A DNA stretch of 49,933 nucleotides from Candidatus Jordarchaeia archaeon (GCA_029856435.1 JAHQXB010000114.1:1-49933); one strand, 5' to 3'; positions 1-7,703 are shown, numbered from the stretch's first letter. The notes: generated by a model from the letters alone, not told the origin. Program-made: numbers and translations.

Positions 1-102
1 GTTCTTGAGTTTTTTGAGAGGAGAAACTATCGCGTAGAGTTGAACATAGCAAATTACATCGCGTCACCCAACATGAAAAAATCAAAGGAGGTGCTACGTT
101 AA
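1..102 (+). CDS. C-terminal fragment of an unknown protein
   Basis: An open frame enters from the left edge and stops with TAA at 100-102, giving 33 residues ending in KEVLR. It is mixed charged and hydrophobic, without a motif I recognise. The next open frame is on the opposite strand and ends 10 bases away, so two genes would converge here. The start lies outside the window, so family and length cannot be judged. Confidence 0.45.
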   Translation, partial: VLEFFERRNYRVELNIANYIASPNMKKSKEVLR

Positions 103-112
103 AAAATTTTTA

Positions 113-238
113 CTATTTCTTACCCCCGTATCTGGTTTTTCTTTTTTCTGCTTTTAGCTTTTCGCCTTTTGGAGTAATTACGTAGATATCTTTTCCATTT
201 TCTTCTATTATTACTTTTTTCCGCTTGGGTGCCTTATT
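113..238 (-). pseudogene. Small lysine-rich coding fragment without a start codon
   Basis: On the minus strand a frame of 41 residues is bounded upstream by TAG (239-241) and ends with TAG at 113-115. It contains VIIEENGKDIYVITPKGEK and a basic tail ending RYGGKK, which looks like real protein rather than noise. There is no ATG, GTG or TTG in the open part. Upstream in the same frame lies ATG-AAA-TAG, so the 5' end may have been lost, mutated, or be in a separate exon. I could not find a convincing bulge-helix-bulge there. The region just upstream is T/G-rich and gene-free, consistent with decay. Function unknown. Confidence 0.4.
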
Positions 239-563
239 CTATGGATGTTGGAAAGTCTATTTCATGCTTTGAGGTGCATATTGTTTGGTTTGTTTTTGGA
301 TTTTTCTGGAATGTAGTTTTAGGTTGGGTTCTATGTCGAATACATCACACATGGCAAGGTGTAGTTTCTTGCTTGTTTTGTGTTTTTGTTTATGTTTGGA
401 TGTTTGTTTTTAGAATTATTTTTTGGGTTTTAAAGGTGGGAGTTTGTTTTATTTGTGCTCTCTTTTGTGTTGGGTGGGAATGTTTTTAACTTTAAGTGTT
501 TTTTTATTTGTGGCTGTAAATCTATCTATTAGGGGTGGTTTGGGTTGTTGTGGGCTTGTAGAT
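239..563. other. Gene-free T/G-rich stretch
   Basis: About 320 bases that are strongly enriched in T and G on the plus strand (many TTTG/GTTT runs). Open frames through it translate to F/V/W/C-rich sequence with no sign of coding constraint, so I call no gene. It ends at the 10-bp duplication that flanks the first mobile element. I see no RNA gene or clear repeat array. Confidence 0.5.
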
Positions 564-670
564 GGTGATGTAGAATCGTTCGGTTTCGCCTCAAAAAGGG
601 GTGTTTATAGGGCTTCTTTCACGATTTGGAGCCTTATTAGGGAGATGGAGCCGAATAAATCTGCATCACC
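564..670 (+). mobile_element. 107-bp non-autonomous mobile element, copy 1
   Basis: The element begins GGTGATGTAGA and ends TCTGCATCACC, an 11-bp terminal inverted repeat with one G-T pairing. It is flanked by a perfect 10-bp direct repeat, GCTTGTAGAT, at 554-563 and 671-680, as expected for a target-site duplication. The inside folds: 578-585 pairs with 649-656, CGCCTC (587-592 region) pairs with GGGGTG around an A-rich loop, and AGGGCTTC pairs with GGAGCCTT. Copy 2 at 5876-5983 differs at only four positions and copy 3 at 38564-38672 is diverged. It carries no open frame. The element lies upstream of the hdrA promoter. Confidence 0.85.
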
Positions 671-689
671 GCTTGTAGATTAACGAAAG

Positions 690-704
690 CATTAAATATA
701 AAAA
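690..704 (+). promoter_or_regulatory. TATA-like promoter of the hdr/vhu operon
   Basis: GCATTAAATATAAAAAATT just downstream of mobile element copy 1 matches an archaeal TATA box. Transcription would start about 25 bases on, leaving a leader of roughly 90 bases before the hdrA start at 815. No purine-rich BRE is obvious. Inferred from sequence only. Confidence 0.5.
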
Positions 705-814
705 ATTACCGTGTTAGTCGGAAGTTTCACGTCTGAAAAATGGCGTGGGAAAATTTTTAGTGATGATTGTGTTGAGTGTTAGGAGTTCCAAACCGCCGTT
801 TGGAGGAAGCCCTG

Positions 815-2767
815 ATGGGTGAAAAAGAAGTACGTATTGGAGTGTACGTGTGTCACTGTGGTACAAACATTGCAGGTGTTGTGAGTCCGCAGGAGTTGGC
901 AAGCTATGCAGCGACTTTGCCCAATGTGGTGGTGGCGAAGGATTACCGTTTTATGTGTTCTGACCCTGGACAGGAAATGATTAAGCAGGACATTAAGGAG
1001 CACAATCTTAACAGAGTTGTGGTTGCGGCCTGCAGCCCTAGGCTTCATGAACCCACTTTTAGAAGGGTGTGTGCGGAGGCTGGATTGAACCAGTTTCTTT
1101 TTGAACAGGCGAATATTAGGGAGCATGATACCTGGGTGCATATGAGGCAGCCTAAAGAGGCTCTGGAAAAAGCGAAGGATCTGATAAGAATTGCGGTGGC
1201 CAAGGCTACAAGGCTGGAGCCACTAGAGGTGCAAAAGGTGAAGGTGGCGCCGGTATGCCTCATTGTTGGTGGTGGAATAGCGGGGATTTCAGCGGCGCTG
1301 GATGTAGCGAATGCGGGCTTCAAGGTTCACCTTCTTGAAAAGAGTCCAACCATAGGGGGAAGGATGGCCCAGCTTGACAAAACATTTCCCACGATGGACT
1401 GCAGCGCATGTATTTTGACCCCTAAAATGGTGGATGTCGCCCGACATCCCAACATAGAGATCCACAGTTATAGCGAAATAAAGGAAGTTGAGGGATATGT
1501 AGGCAATTTCAAAGTCAAAATAGTGGAGCATCCCAGATACGTCCTGGCGGATAAGTGCACTGGTTGTGGAAAATGTGCCGAAGTTTGTCCTGTCTTTGTT
1601 CCGAATGAGTTTGAGTTGGGTATGGGGTCGAGGAAAGCTATTTATGTTCCCTTCCCTCAAGCGGTGCCCAACATTTACACTATTGATAGGGATAAGTGTA
1701 TAGAGTGCAAATTATGTGTGAAGGTTTGTGAGCCTGAGGCCATTGACTTTAACCAGCAAGAAAAGGAGATAGAGCTGGATGTGGGCACGGTGATAATTGC
1801 TACAGGCTATGATGTGTATACGCCTTTTGACGCTCCTCAGTACGGTTATGGTATTCTGCCTAATGTTATTACTTCACTGGAACTGGAGAGGTTGTTGAGT
1901 TCCTTTGGCCCCACTGGTGGTAAGGTGATAGTTCCCACGACTCATGAGAAGCCGAAGAGGATGGCGTTCATACAGTGTGTGGGTTCACGTGACCAGAGGC
2001 TGTTTCCCTATTGTTCCAGAGTTTGCTGCACTTATAGTGTGAAGCATGCCAGGCAAATTAAGGAGAAGTATCCTGACACTGAAATTTTCATTTTCTACAT
2101 GGATATGAGAACTTTTGGGAAAGGCTATGATGAGTTCTACGAGATAGCGGGGAGAGAATACGGAGTGAACTTCGTACGTGGCAGAGTTGCTGAAGTGAGA
2201 CGAGTTCCGGGGACAGATAAACTAATGGTTCGTGCGGAGGACACCTTGCTGGGCCAACTTATGGAGCTCGAGGTAGACATGGTGGTCTTAGCGTCTGCAG
2301 TGATTCCCAGAGAGGAAACCGAACAAATACAACGTTTATTCCGGCTTTCTAGGAGTGCAGACGGATTCCTGATGGAGGCGCACCCCAAACTGCGCCCCGT
2401 AGACACTCTAACAGACGGAGTGTTCGTTGCTGGTATGGCTCAGGGACCAAAGGATATTCCGGATGCTGTGGCTCAGGGTAAGGGTGCGGCTGCGGCTGCT
2501 GTGGCGCTTATGGGCATGGGAGAAGTTGAGATTGAGCCCTATTTCAGTATTGTGAATGAGGATCTCTGTTCTGGGTGTAAGGTATGTCAGGACATTTGTC
2601 CCTATGGGGCAATTGGTATGACTGTGGATGGTAAGTCCAACATAAATAGTGTGCTTTGTAAGGGCTGTGGGGCCTGTGCCGCTGCCTGCCCCAGTGGAGC
2701 TATAGAAACACAGCACTTCAAGTTCAACCAAGTGATGGCTCAGATAGAGGCGGCGATGAAGAGGTGA
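815..2767 (+). CDS. hdrA: Heterodisulfide reductase subunit A-like iron-sulfur flavoprotein
   Basis: A 650-residue cytoplasmic HdrA, the FAD subunit that performs flavin-based electron bifurcation with [NiFe] hydrogenase. Seen: N-terminal domain with a YVCHCG motif, Rossmann FAD motif VGGGIAG (about 151-157), two ferredoxin clusters at C248/251/254/258 and C295/298/301/305, the CVGSRDQ...YCSRVCC segment, and a C-terminal pair of [4Fe-4S] motifs ([12 protein letters not shown] and [12 protein letters not shown]). The start at ATG 815 is chosen because GGAGG lies 10 bases upstream; a longer GTG frame from 776 lacks this. All family cysteines appear as Cys codons, no UGA. It overlaps the next gene by 4 bases. 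No hdrB/hdrC is present, so the partner reductase must be elsewhere or replaced. Confidence 0.95.
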   Translation: MGEKEVRIGVYVCHCGTNIAGVVSPQELASYAATLPNVVVAKDYRFMCSDPGQEMIKQDIKEHNLNRVVVAACSPRLHEPTFRRVCAEAGLNQFLFEQANIREHDTWVHMRQPKEALEKAKDLIRIAVAKATRLEPLEVQKVKVAPVCLIVGGGIAGISAALDVANAGFKVHLLEKSPTIGGRMAQLDKTFPTMDCSACILTPKMVDVARHPNIEIHSYSEIKEVEGYVGNFKVKIVEHPRYVLADKCTGCGKCAEVCPVFVPNEFELGMGSRKAIYVPFPQAVPNIYTIDRDKCIECKLCVKVCEPEAIDFNQQEKEIELDVGTVIIATGYDVYTPFDAPQYGYGILPNVITSLELERLLSSFGPTGGKVIVPTTHEKPKRMAFIQCVGSRDQRLFPYCSRVCCTYSVKHARQIKEKYPDTEIFIFYMDMRTFGKGYDEFYEIAGREYGVNFVRGRVAEVRRVPGTDKLMVRAEDTLLGQLMELEVDMVVLASAVIPREETEQIQRLFRLSRSADGFLMEAHPKLRPVDTLTDGVFVAGMAQGPKDIPDAVAQGKGAAAAAVALMGMGEVEIEPYFSIVNEDLCSGCKVCQDICPYGAIGMTVDGKSNINSVLCKGCGACAAACPSGAIETQHFKFNQVMAQIEAAMKR

Positions 2768-3201
2768 GCTTTATGGGTGGTAATGGAGAATTTGAGCCTA
2801 AGATTGTGGGGATTTTGTGTAACTGGTGTACATACGCTGGTGCTGATATGGCTGGCACCAGTAGGATGCAGTATCCTCCGAACGTGAGGTTTATTAGAGT
2901 CATGTGTAGCAGTCGTGTTGATCCCCAGTTTATTCTGAAGGCGTTCGAGTTGGGCGCAGACGGCGTGTTTATTGGAGGTTGCCATCATGGCGACTGCCAC
3001 TATGTTACTGGGAATTACAGGGCTGAGGAACGTATTAAGCTTGTTAAAAAGTTAATTGAGCAACTGGGGATTGAGCCTGAAAGGCTGAGGTTGGAGTGGA
3101 TTTCTGCTAGTGAAGGTAATGTTTTGGTTGAGGTTATGAACGATTTCGTTAAAAAATTGAAGGAGCTTGGACCAAGTCCGCTAAGTAAGGATAAGGAGTG
3201 A
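2764..3201 (+). CDS. vhuD: F420-non-reducing hydrogenase iron-sulfur subunit D
   Basis: About 142-145 residues of the MvhD/VhuD family, the [2Fe-2S] protein that passes electrons from the hydrogenase to HdrA. Conserved cysteines are visible in [22 protein letters not shown] and [10 protein letters not shown]. Methanococcal VhuD can carry selenocysteine, but here all positions are Cys codons. The frame opens with GTG at 2764, overlapping the hdrA stop as GTGA; an ATG at 2773 is an equally possible start. It is followed by vhuG after a short gap, so co-translation is likely. Confidence 0.92.
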   Translation: MSFMGGNGEFEPKIVGILCNWCTYAGADMAGTSRMQYPPNVRFIRVMCSSRVDPQFILKAFELGADGVFIGGCHHGDCHYVTGNYRAEERIKLVKKLIEQLGIEPERLRLEWISASEGNVLVEVMNDFVKKLKELGPSPLSKDKE

Positions 3202-3222
3202 AAATTGGAGGTTTTGAAAAAA

Positions 3223-4134
3223 ATGCCCGTTACAGTAGCCATGGTTTCGCTGGCAAGTTGTTGGGGTTGCTACCAGTCCTTGCTTGATACTCACGAGGCC
3301 CTTTTGGACATTCTGCCACATTTAGACATCAAGTTCTGGCACACGGTAACTGACTTTAAGTACAAGGACTTAGAGAGTTACAAGGATGGCTCAATTGATG
3401 TGGGTATCGTTGAGGGCGTATGCAGGACAGAGGAAGACGTGCACATCTTAAAAACTTTAAGGAAGAAGTGTAAGACTCTGATTTCCTTGGGCACCTGTTC
3501 AACTTATGGTGGAATATATGGTTTGCTTAATCTTACCACCATCGACCAGGCTTTGAAGCGCAAGTTTATGGAGGCTGAAAGCGTCCAGGAACCCAACATT
3601 CCAGACGAGGATGTTCCAAAAATGTTGGACTTCATCGTGCCAAACAGGAAGGTGGTGGATTTTGAAGTTTTCCTTCCAGGCTGCCCAGTAGTTTCAAAGG
3701 ACATCGCAAACGCTATACTTGGCCTGTTGAAGGGAGAGTTACCCACACCACCTGTACGTACTCTATGTGACGAGTGTCCCAGGGAGAAATCTGAGGTGAT
3801 CACAATAAAGCAGTTGAAGAGAGACTATGAGGGGATACCGGATCCAAAGAAGTGTTTATTGGAGCAGGGATATGTTTGTATGGGGCCCGCTACCCGTGAG
3901 GGATGTGGTGCACTATGTCCCAAGGCCGGTATGCCTTGCAGGGGATGCTACGGTCCTGGGCCGAATGTAATAGATCAGGGAGCTAAGATGATTAGTGCAC
4001 TTGGCTCGATAGTAGATTATGAGTCTATAAGCCCGGAGGAACTTGTGGAGAAGGTCGGTGATGTAGCCGGCACTTTTTACAACTTTTTCTTACCATCGGG
4101 CATAATCTCAAAAACGGTGAGGAAGGCGAAATAA
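3223..4134 (+). CDS. vhuG: F420-non-reducing hydrogenase small subunit
   Basis: 303 residues, the electron-transfer subunit of a group 3c [NiFe] hydrogenase. Motifs: SCWGCYQS near residue 12 for the proximal cluster, LGTCSTYGG, and FLPGCPV, followed by cysteine-rich segments (CDECPREK, CMGPATREGCGALCPKAGMPCRGC) for the medial and distal clusters. The ATG at 3223 is preferred because GGAGG (3207-3211) lies 11 bases upstream; the frame is open to a TTG at 3205. The stop is followed after one base by the vhuA ATG, so the genes are tightly coupled. Confidence 0.94.
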   Translation: MPVTVAMVSLASCWGCYQSLLDTHEALLDILPHLDIKFWHTVTDFKYKDLESYKDGSIDVGIVEGVCRTEEDVHILKTLRKKCKTLISLGTCSTYGGIYGLLNLTTIDQALKRKFMEAESVQEPNIPDEDVPKMLDFIVPNRKVVDFEVFLPGCPVVSKDIANAILGLLKGELPTPPVRTLCDECPREKSEVITIKQLKRDYEGIPDPKKCLLEQGYVCMGPATREGCGALCPKAGMPCRGCYGPGPNVIDQGAKMISALGSIVDYESISPEELVEKVGDVAGTFYNFFLPSGIISKTVRKAK

Positions 4135-4135
4135 T

Positions 4136-5449
4136 ATGAGTAAGGAGATTGTTATTGAACCAGCAACCAGACTTGAAGGACATGCAAAAATTGTAATAAA
4201 ACTGGATAAGAATAATAAAGTGGAAGACGCACACTTTGGGGTAACAGTTACACGTTTCTTTGAAAAGTTCGTTGAAGGCCGCCTAATGGAGCGAGTTATC
4301 CGCATAGTGCCACGAATTTGTGGTATATGCCCTGAGGCCCACCACCTAGCTTCGGTGAGTGCTGTCGAGGCTGCTTGGGGCATAACTCCACCAAAGGCGG
4401 CGTTAAAACTGAGAGACCTTCTTCTTCAAGCAAAAACTATTTCCAGTCACGCATTGCACTTTTATGCGTTGGCGGCGCCAGACTTTTTGGTAGGCCCGCT
4501 TGCTGAACCGCAGTATAGAAACGTGGTCACAGTAATCAAACATCTACCTGACGCGGGCAAAAAAGCCATTGAACTTATGAAAATTGGTCAGGAACTCTGC
4601 TTCTTGATAGGCGGAAGGGCTGTACATCCAGTCACATCTGTTCCAGGCGGTCAATCTAAGCCTATGACCGAGGAGGAGCGTGACGAGCAACTGAAGCGAA
4701 TTGATAGAGCGATGGAGCTTACCAAGTTCACCGTAGACCTAGCTAAGAAGGTTGTTGGTGACTATTTGGATGTCATTACTAAGCTGGGAGTCTTTGATTC
4801 ATACTACGTAGGTCTTGCCAAGGAAGGGGTGCATACCATTTTTGGCGACGCAACAGTTAGAGTTATGAGCCCTGACGGCAAGATTGCCGCGGATTTTGCA
4901 AAGAAGGACTATTTGAACTATATAGCGGAACATGTGGCTCCTCACTCCTATGCAACCCACATATTCTTCAAACCTGCCGGTTATCCGGAAGGAATATGGC
5001 GTGCAGGACCCTTGGGGAGGATAAATGTTGCAGATAGAATGGAAACTCCCTTGGCCCAAGAAGCTCTTAAAGAGTTCAGGGATACTGTTGGTAGACCCTG
5101 CAATGCTACCCTTGCGTACAATTGGGCCAGGATAGTTGAACTGGTTGAAGCTGTGGAGAAGGCGAAGATGCTACTTGAAGATCCTGACATTGTGAGTACC
5201 GATGTTAAGCTGGCGGACGTGGAGCCCAAGGAAGGCAATGGTGTGGGTATAGTTGAGGCGCCCCGGGGAACACTGATACATCATTACTGGTCGGATGAGA
5301 AGGGGATATGCACAAAGGCAAACTTGATTGTAGCTACGAATCACAACATTGCTGCTGTGGAAAAATCTTTTCTGGTGACCGCCAAGCAGATATTTGAGGA
5401 AAAGATTCATGAAAAATTAAAGCTCCCAGAGCCCATGATAAAGACTTAG
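4136..5449 (+). CDS. vhuA: F420-non-reducing hydrogenase large subunit lacking its C-terminal Ni motif
   Basis: 437 residues of the [NiFe] hydrogenase large subunit. The N-terminal nickel motif is intact: RICGICPEAHH with C62, C65 and H69. Unlike ordinary MvhA, the protein stops before the C-terminal DPCxxCxxH motif and ends in EPMIKT. That motif is supplied by the separate peptide VhuU encoded 26 bases downstream, as in the Methanococcus vhu operon. The split means no C-terminal protease step is needed on this chain. It would form the Ni-Fe site together with VhuU and pass electrons to VhuG, VhuD and HdrA. Confidence 0.94.
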   Translation: MSKEIVIEPATRLEGHAKIVIKLDKNNKVEDAHFGVTVTRFFEKFVEGRLMERVIRIVPRICGICPEAHHLASVSAVEAAWGITPPKAALKLRDLLLQAKTISSHALHFYALAAPDFLVGPLAEPQYRNVVTVIKHLPDAGKKAIELMKIGQELCFLIGGRAVHPVTSVPGGQSKPMTEEERDEQLKRIDRAMELTKFTVDLAKKVVGDYLDVITKLGVFDSYYVGLAKEGVHTIFGDATVRVMSPDGKIAADFAKKDYLNYIAEHVAPHSYATHIFFKPAGYPEGIWRAGPLGRINVADRMETPLAQEALKEFRDTVGRPCNATLAYNWARIVELVEAVEKAKMLLEDPDIVSTDVKLADVEPKEGNGVGIVEAPRGTLIHHYWSDEKGICTKANLIVATNHNIAAVEKSFLVTAKQIFEEKIHEKLKLPEPMIKT

Positions 5450-5475
5450 TGAAAATAGGTGGAGGATAAGGAAAA

Positions 5476-5625
5476 ATGCCAGAAATCGACCCAAAGATTC
5501 TTAACCTTATGGAGATGGTTATGCGGTCGTATGACTGCTGACTTAGTTGCTCCGCGCACCTTATTATCCTTGACAGTGAGGGTAATGAGATTGCGAGCAA
5601 AGAGATTGTGATCGGCTCTGGTTGA
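5476..5625 (+). CDS. vhuU: VhuU: 49-residue selenocysteine peptide of the hydrogenase active site
   Basis: Reading from ATG 5476 (GGAGG at 5461-5465) gives a 49-codon frame ending at TGA 5623-5625, interrupted by one in-frame TGA at 5539-5541 (codon 22). Around it the peptide reads RSYDC-U-LSCSAHLI. Aligned to the large-subunit end motif D-P-C-x-x-C-x-x-H, UGA sits exactly at the first nickel-binding cysteine, with C25 and H28 in place. Methanococcus VhuU has selenocysteine at the same place. vhuA just upstream lacks this motif, and a SECIS-like hairpin follows the stop. One oddity: Cys21 replaces the usual proline before the Sec. The 21 residues after His28 may be cleaved. Standard gene callers would miss this gene. 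Confidence 0.88.
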
Positions 5626-5662
5626 TCCGGCGTCTGAAACCCCGAAGAGGGAAGACACCGGG
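5626..5662 (+). promoter_or_regulatory. Archaeal-type SECIS element in the vhuU 3' UTR
   Basis: Starting one base after the vhuU stop: a lower stem (5627-5630 with 5658-5661, one C-A mismatch, then GUCU 5632-5635 with AGAC 5653-5656), an asymmetric internal loop GAAA (5636-5639) opposite A (5652), a three-pair GC stem CCC 5640-5642 with GGG 5649-5651, and a short apical loop. This matches the known archaeal SECIS layout: GAA opposite A followed by about three GC pairs. Position in the 3' UTR is also typical. An alternative fold pairs CCCCG 5640-5644 with CGGGG 5659-5663, so probing is needed. Confidence 0.8.
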
Positions 5663-5667
5663 GACAC

Positions 5668-5680
5668 CCCCCGCCGGGGG
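5668..5680 (+). terminator. GC hairpin downstream of SECIS
   Basis: CCCCC-GCC-GGGGG, a five-pair GC stem with a three-base loop, lies five bases beyond the SECIS stem. It may end the hdr/vhu transcript or protect its 3' end. No run of T follows directly, so the terminator call is weak. The rest of 5681-5866 is AT-rich without a gene I can support. Confidence 0.3.
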
Positions 5681-5875
5681 TTGCTTATCCGATCTCTGAT
5701 TCCTGCCAAAAAAGATAGGCTTTAAAACCATTCATAAGTGTTAGGAGTTTTAGGACAATTCCCAGAATTTTTTAGAAATTAATAATTTTTAGTGACTTTT
5801 TAGTTTTTTAATTTTTAAATGATTATTATTAATATGCGTATTTTCTTTTTTGTAGCAGCGAATTAGTGATTTTTG

Positions 5876-5983
5876 GGTGATGTAGAATTGTTCGGTTTCG
5901 CCTCAAAAAAGGGGTGTTTATAGGGCTTCTTTCACGATTTGGAGCCTTATTAGGGAGATGGAACCGAATAAATCTTCATCACC
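5876..5983 (+). mobile_element. 108-bp non-autonomous mobile element, copy 2
   Basis: Ends GGTGATGTAGA and TCTTCATCACC. A perfect direct repeat TGATTTTTG flanks it at 5867-5875 and 5984-5992. Compared with copy 1 it has one extra A and three substitutions, one of which turns a U-G pair of the inner stem into U-A (5890-5897 with 5962-5969), keeping the fold. It lies between the vhu 3' UTR and the GTPase gene at 6063. Confidence 0.85.
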
Positions 5984-6062
5984 TGATTTTTGGGCGGCGA
6001 AAGTTATTTATTGGTGTAAGATTATAAATCTATAACGTTTTAGGGTCTTTGAGGGTTTTTTC

Positions 6063-6578
6063 ATGCAGCAGTTTAAGGTTGTTGTGGCGGGGCCGCGGGC
6101 TAGCGGCAAAACGGAAATTGTTTCAAGATTGGCGGAAAAGTTTGGTGGAAAAGGTGTTATTCATATCGATGCTGCGGGTTCCACGGTTTGTATGGATTAC
6201 ACTTACTTTGATGTGAATGGCTCGCGTTTTCATTTCTTTGGAACTCCGGGGGCAGACCAATTTTCGGTGGTTAGAAAATCTTTGTCTAAGGGGTTGAATG
6301 CTCTGCTCCTAGTGGTGAATAATGGTGAACCAGATTCCCTTTCAAAGGCGCGTGCAATCTACGAGGAAATAGTTGGAAACAGGGCGGTTCCCACGGTAGT
6401 GGCTGTAAACGAGAAAAATTCGGAGGCTTCTTTATTTTTAAACGAAGTTAAGAACGTTTTTAATGTGCCGGACAGTAATGTAATTACTGTTAATGCCAAG
6501 AGTGGTGAGGGAGTAGAGAAGCTCTTTTCAGAGATGATCAAAGTCGTTACAAATCATTACTCTAAGAACAGTACCTAA
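6063..6578 (+). CDS. Small Ras/Arf-like GTPase (COG2229-like)
   Basis: 171 residues. The P-loop is GPRASGKT (10-17). The switch II region reads FFGTPGADQF in place of the usual DTAGQ, the base-recognition motif reads VAVNEKNS instead of NKxD, and VNAKSGEGV matches the SAK loop. This pattern resembles the MglA/Arf-like archaeal GTPases that act with roadblock-domain partners. Such partners occur in this window at 15953 and perhaps 31152, but not adjacent. Nucleotide specificity is uncertain because the NKxD motif is degenerate. The gene stands alone behind mobile element copy 2. Confidence 0.8.
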   Translation: MQQFKVVVAGPRASGKTEIVSRLAEKFGGKGVIHIDAAGSTVCMDYTYFDVNGSRFHFFGTPGADQFSVVRKSLSKGLNALLLVVNNGEPDSLSKARAIYEEIVGNRAVPTVVAVNEKNSEASLFLNEVKNVFNVPDSNVITVNAKSGEGVEKLFSEMIKVVTNHYSKNST

Positions 6579-6670
6579 AACTTTTTATTCCCGTTTGTAT
6601 TATAGCAAAACTATAATTAGGACTTTAACCTGTAAATGATACATGGCTTTAACAGCGGATGTGACCTGAA

Positions 6671-7222
6671 ATGAGAAATAAACGGTTGATTAGTATAACA
6701 TTAACTATGATGATTGCATTAGCCTTCTCAGTATTTGCCCTCGCACCCATAGGAGCCTCAAACACATTTTGGTATGTGAACTCATACATTCCTAACTTAT
6801 ATTCTCCTCAATTGAGTGCTAGTGATGTTGGAAGCAAACAAGGGCCATATAATCTTACAGTGAGCTTTAACACTTATTATATTCAGGAGAGCGGCGATTT
6901 AATGATGTTCGTAGTTTTAGCTTCGACGCCCTCAGGCATAGTGCCCGGAATGGTGCTAGGCAATGGAACAACGGGTTGGCACTTTGTACCAGTAGACTAT
7001 TATACGCCCTCCATCACTCTTAGCCTTGAGGGGAATGTAACATTGTTCATATATGGAGCTTTAATGAAGAATGTTTGGCCCAGCGGTTGGCGCACTGTTG
7101 ACGAATGCTTTGGACTAGTGGGATTATACAACCCAATTAATAATGAAACTAATCGCTCTAATCTAGTAACTGCAAATGGAAACTGGCACATGATCCTAAT
7201 ATTTAGTGTAGCAGCTTTTTAA
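6671..7222 (+). CDS. Secreted or membrane-anchored protein of unknown function
   Basis: 183 residues with a clear N-terminal signal: basic MRNKR then about 18 hydrophobic residues, with possible cleavage after IGAS. The mature part is rich in aromatic and polar residues and carries several N-x-S/T sequons (NLT, NGT, NVT, NET, NRS), as expected of an archaeal extracellular protein. It ends in a hydrophobic stretch (MILIFSVAAF). I do not recognise a domain. It is a single-gene unit after the GTPase. Confidence 0.65.
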   Translation: MRNKRLISITLTMMIALAFSVFALAPIGASNTFWYVNSYIPNLYSPQLSASDVGSKQGPYNLTVSFNTYYIQESGDLMMFVVLASTPSGIVPGMVLGNGTTGWHFVPVDYYTPSITLSLEGNVTLFIYGALMKNVWPSGWRTVDECFGLVGLYNPINNETNRSNLVTANGNWHMILIFSVAAF

Positions 7223-7358
7223 GAAACCAGCGGGAATGAAAAATTTCAGCAGCAGTACCTTAAACGTGGATCTGGCAAGTCGTAAAATAAGATGTTCTAC
7301 AGAGTGCATAGTTAGGGGTTTAAACTTACTTTCCAGTGGCGGGCAATAGATAGTTTCT

Positions 7359-7703
7359 CTACCTTTTCTCCTCTATTTTTCTAAGAGTTCGGTCAGCCTC
7401 GGTTGTAATTCTGGTTGTGGCTTCAGCTATTTTTCTGATTGCCTGTTCAATATCACCTAAGAGCAGGTTTTCTTCTGCTTTTTTAAACAGTTCAAGTGCA
7501 TTAGAGAAAAGGTCAGATTTTGTGACGTTAACCGCTATGCTTGCCTCAAGGTTAATCGCGTCTAGCACCCACCAAATTACCTCCCTAGGTTCTGGTTCCC
7601 CTCCACCCACCAAATAGGCTGAGTACCTTGTAAGGATAGATGAGAAAATAATCGAAAGCACCTTCAACTTCTCGGCAAAACAGTAAATTTCATAATCTTC
7701 CAT
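7359..7703 (-). CDS. Small helical protein of unknown function
   Basis: About 114 residues beginning MEDYEIYCF. The ATG at 7703 is preferred to an ATG three codons earlier because GGAAAGGG directly abuts the earlier one. The C-terminal half is highly charged and predicted helical (ALELFKKAEENLL, IAEATTRITTEADRTL). The N-terminal half has an amphipathic and hydrophobic character. It faces the secreted protein gene. I do not recognise the family. Confidence 0.6.
   Translation of the reverse strand: MEDYEIYCFAEKLKVLSIIFSSILTRYSAYLVGGGEPEPREVIWWVLDAINLEASIAVNVTKSDLFSNALELFKKAEENLLLGDIEQAIRKIAEATTRITTEADRTLRKIEEKR

Noticed and set aside
229..683. Two long plus-strand open frames rich in F, V, W and C
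   Set aside because: They overlap each other, come from T/G-rich DNA, include mobile element sequence and have no coding character.
776..814. Longer hdrA start at GTG 776
   Set aside because: The extra 13 residues are not family-like and the ribosome site GGAGG fits ATG 815. The 13-base match AGTGTTAGGAGTT here and near 5738 looks like chance.
2764..3201. Selenocysteine in VhuD or HdrA
   Set aside because: All expected cysteine positions are encoded by Cys codons and no in-frame UGA is present.
5614..5630. TCTGGTTGATCC resembles the conserved 5' end of archaeal 16S rRNA
   Set aside because: It is the end of the vhuU frame and the start of its SECIS stem; the following bases do not continue as 16S rRNA.
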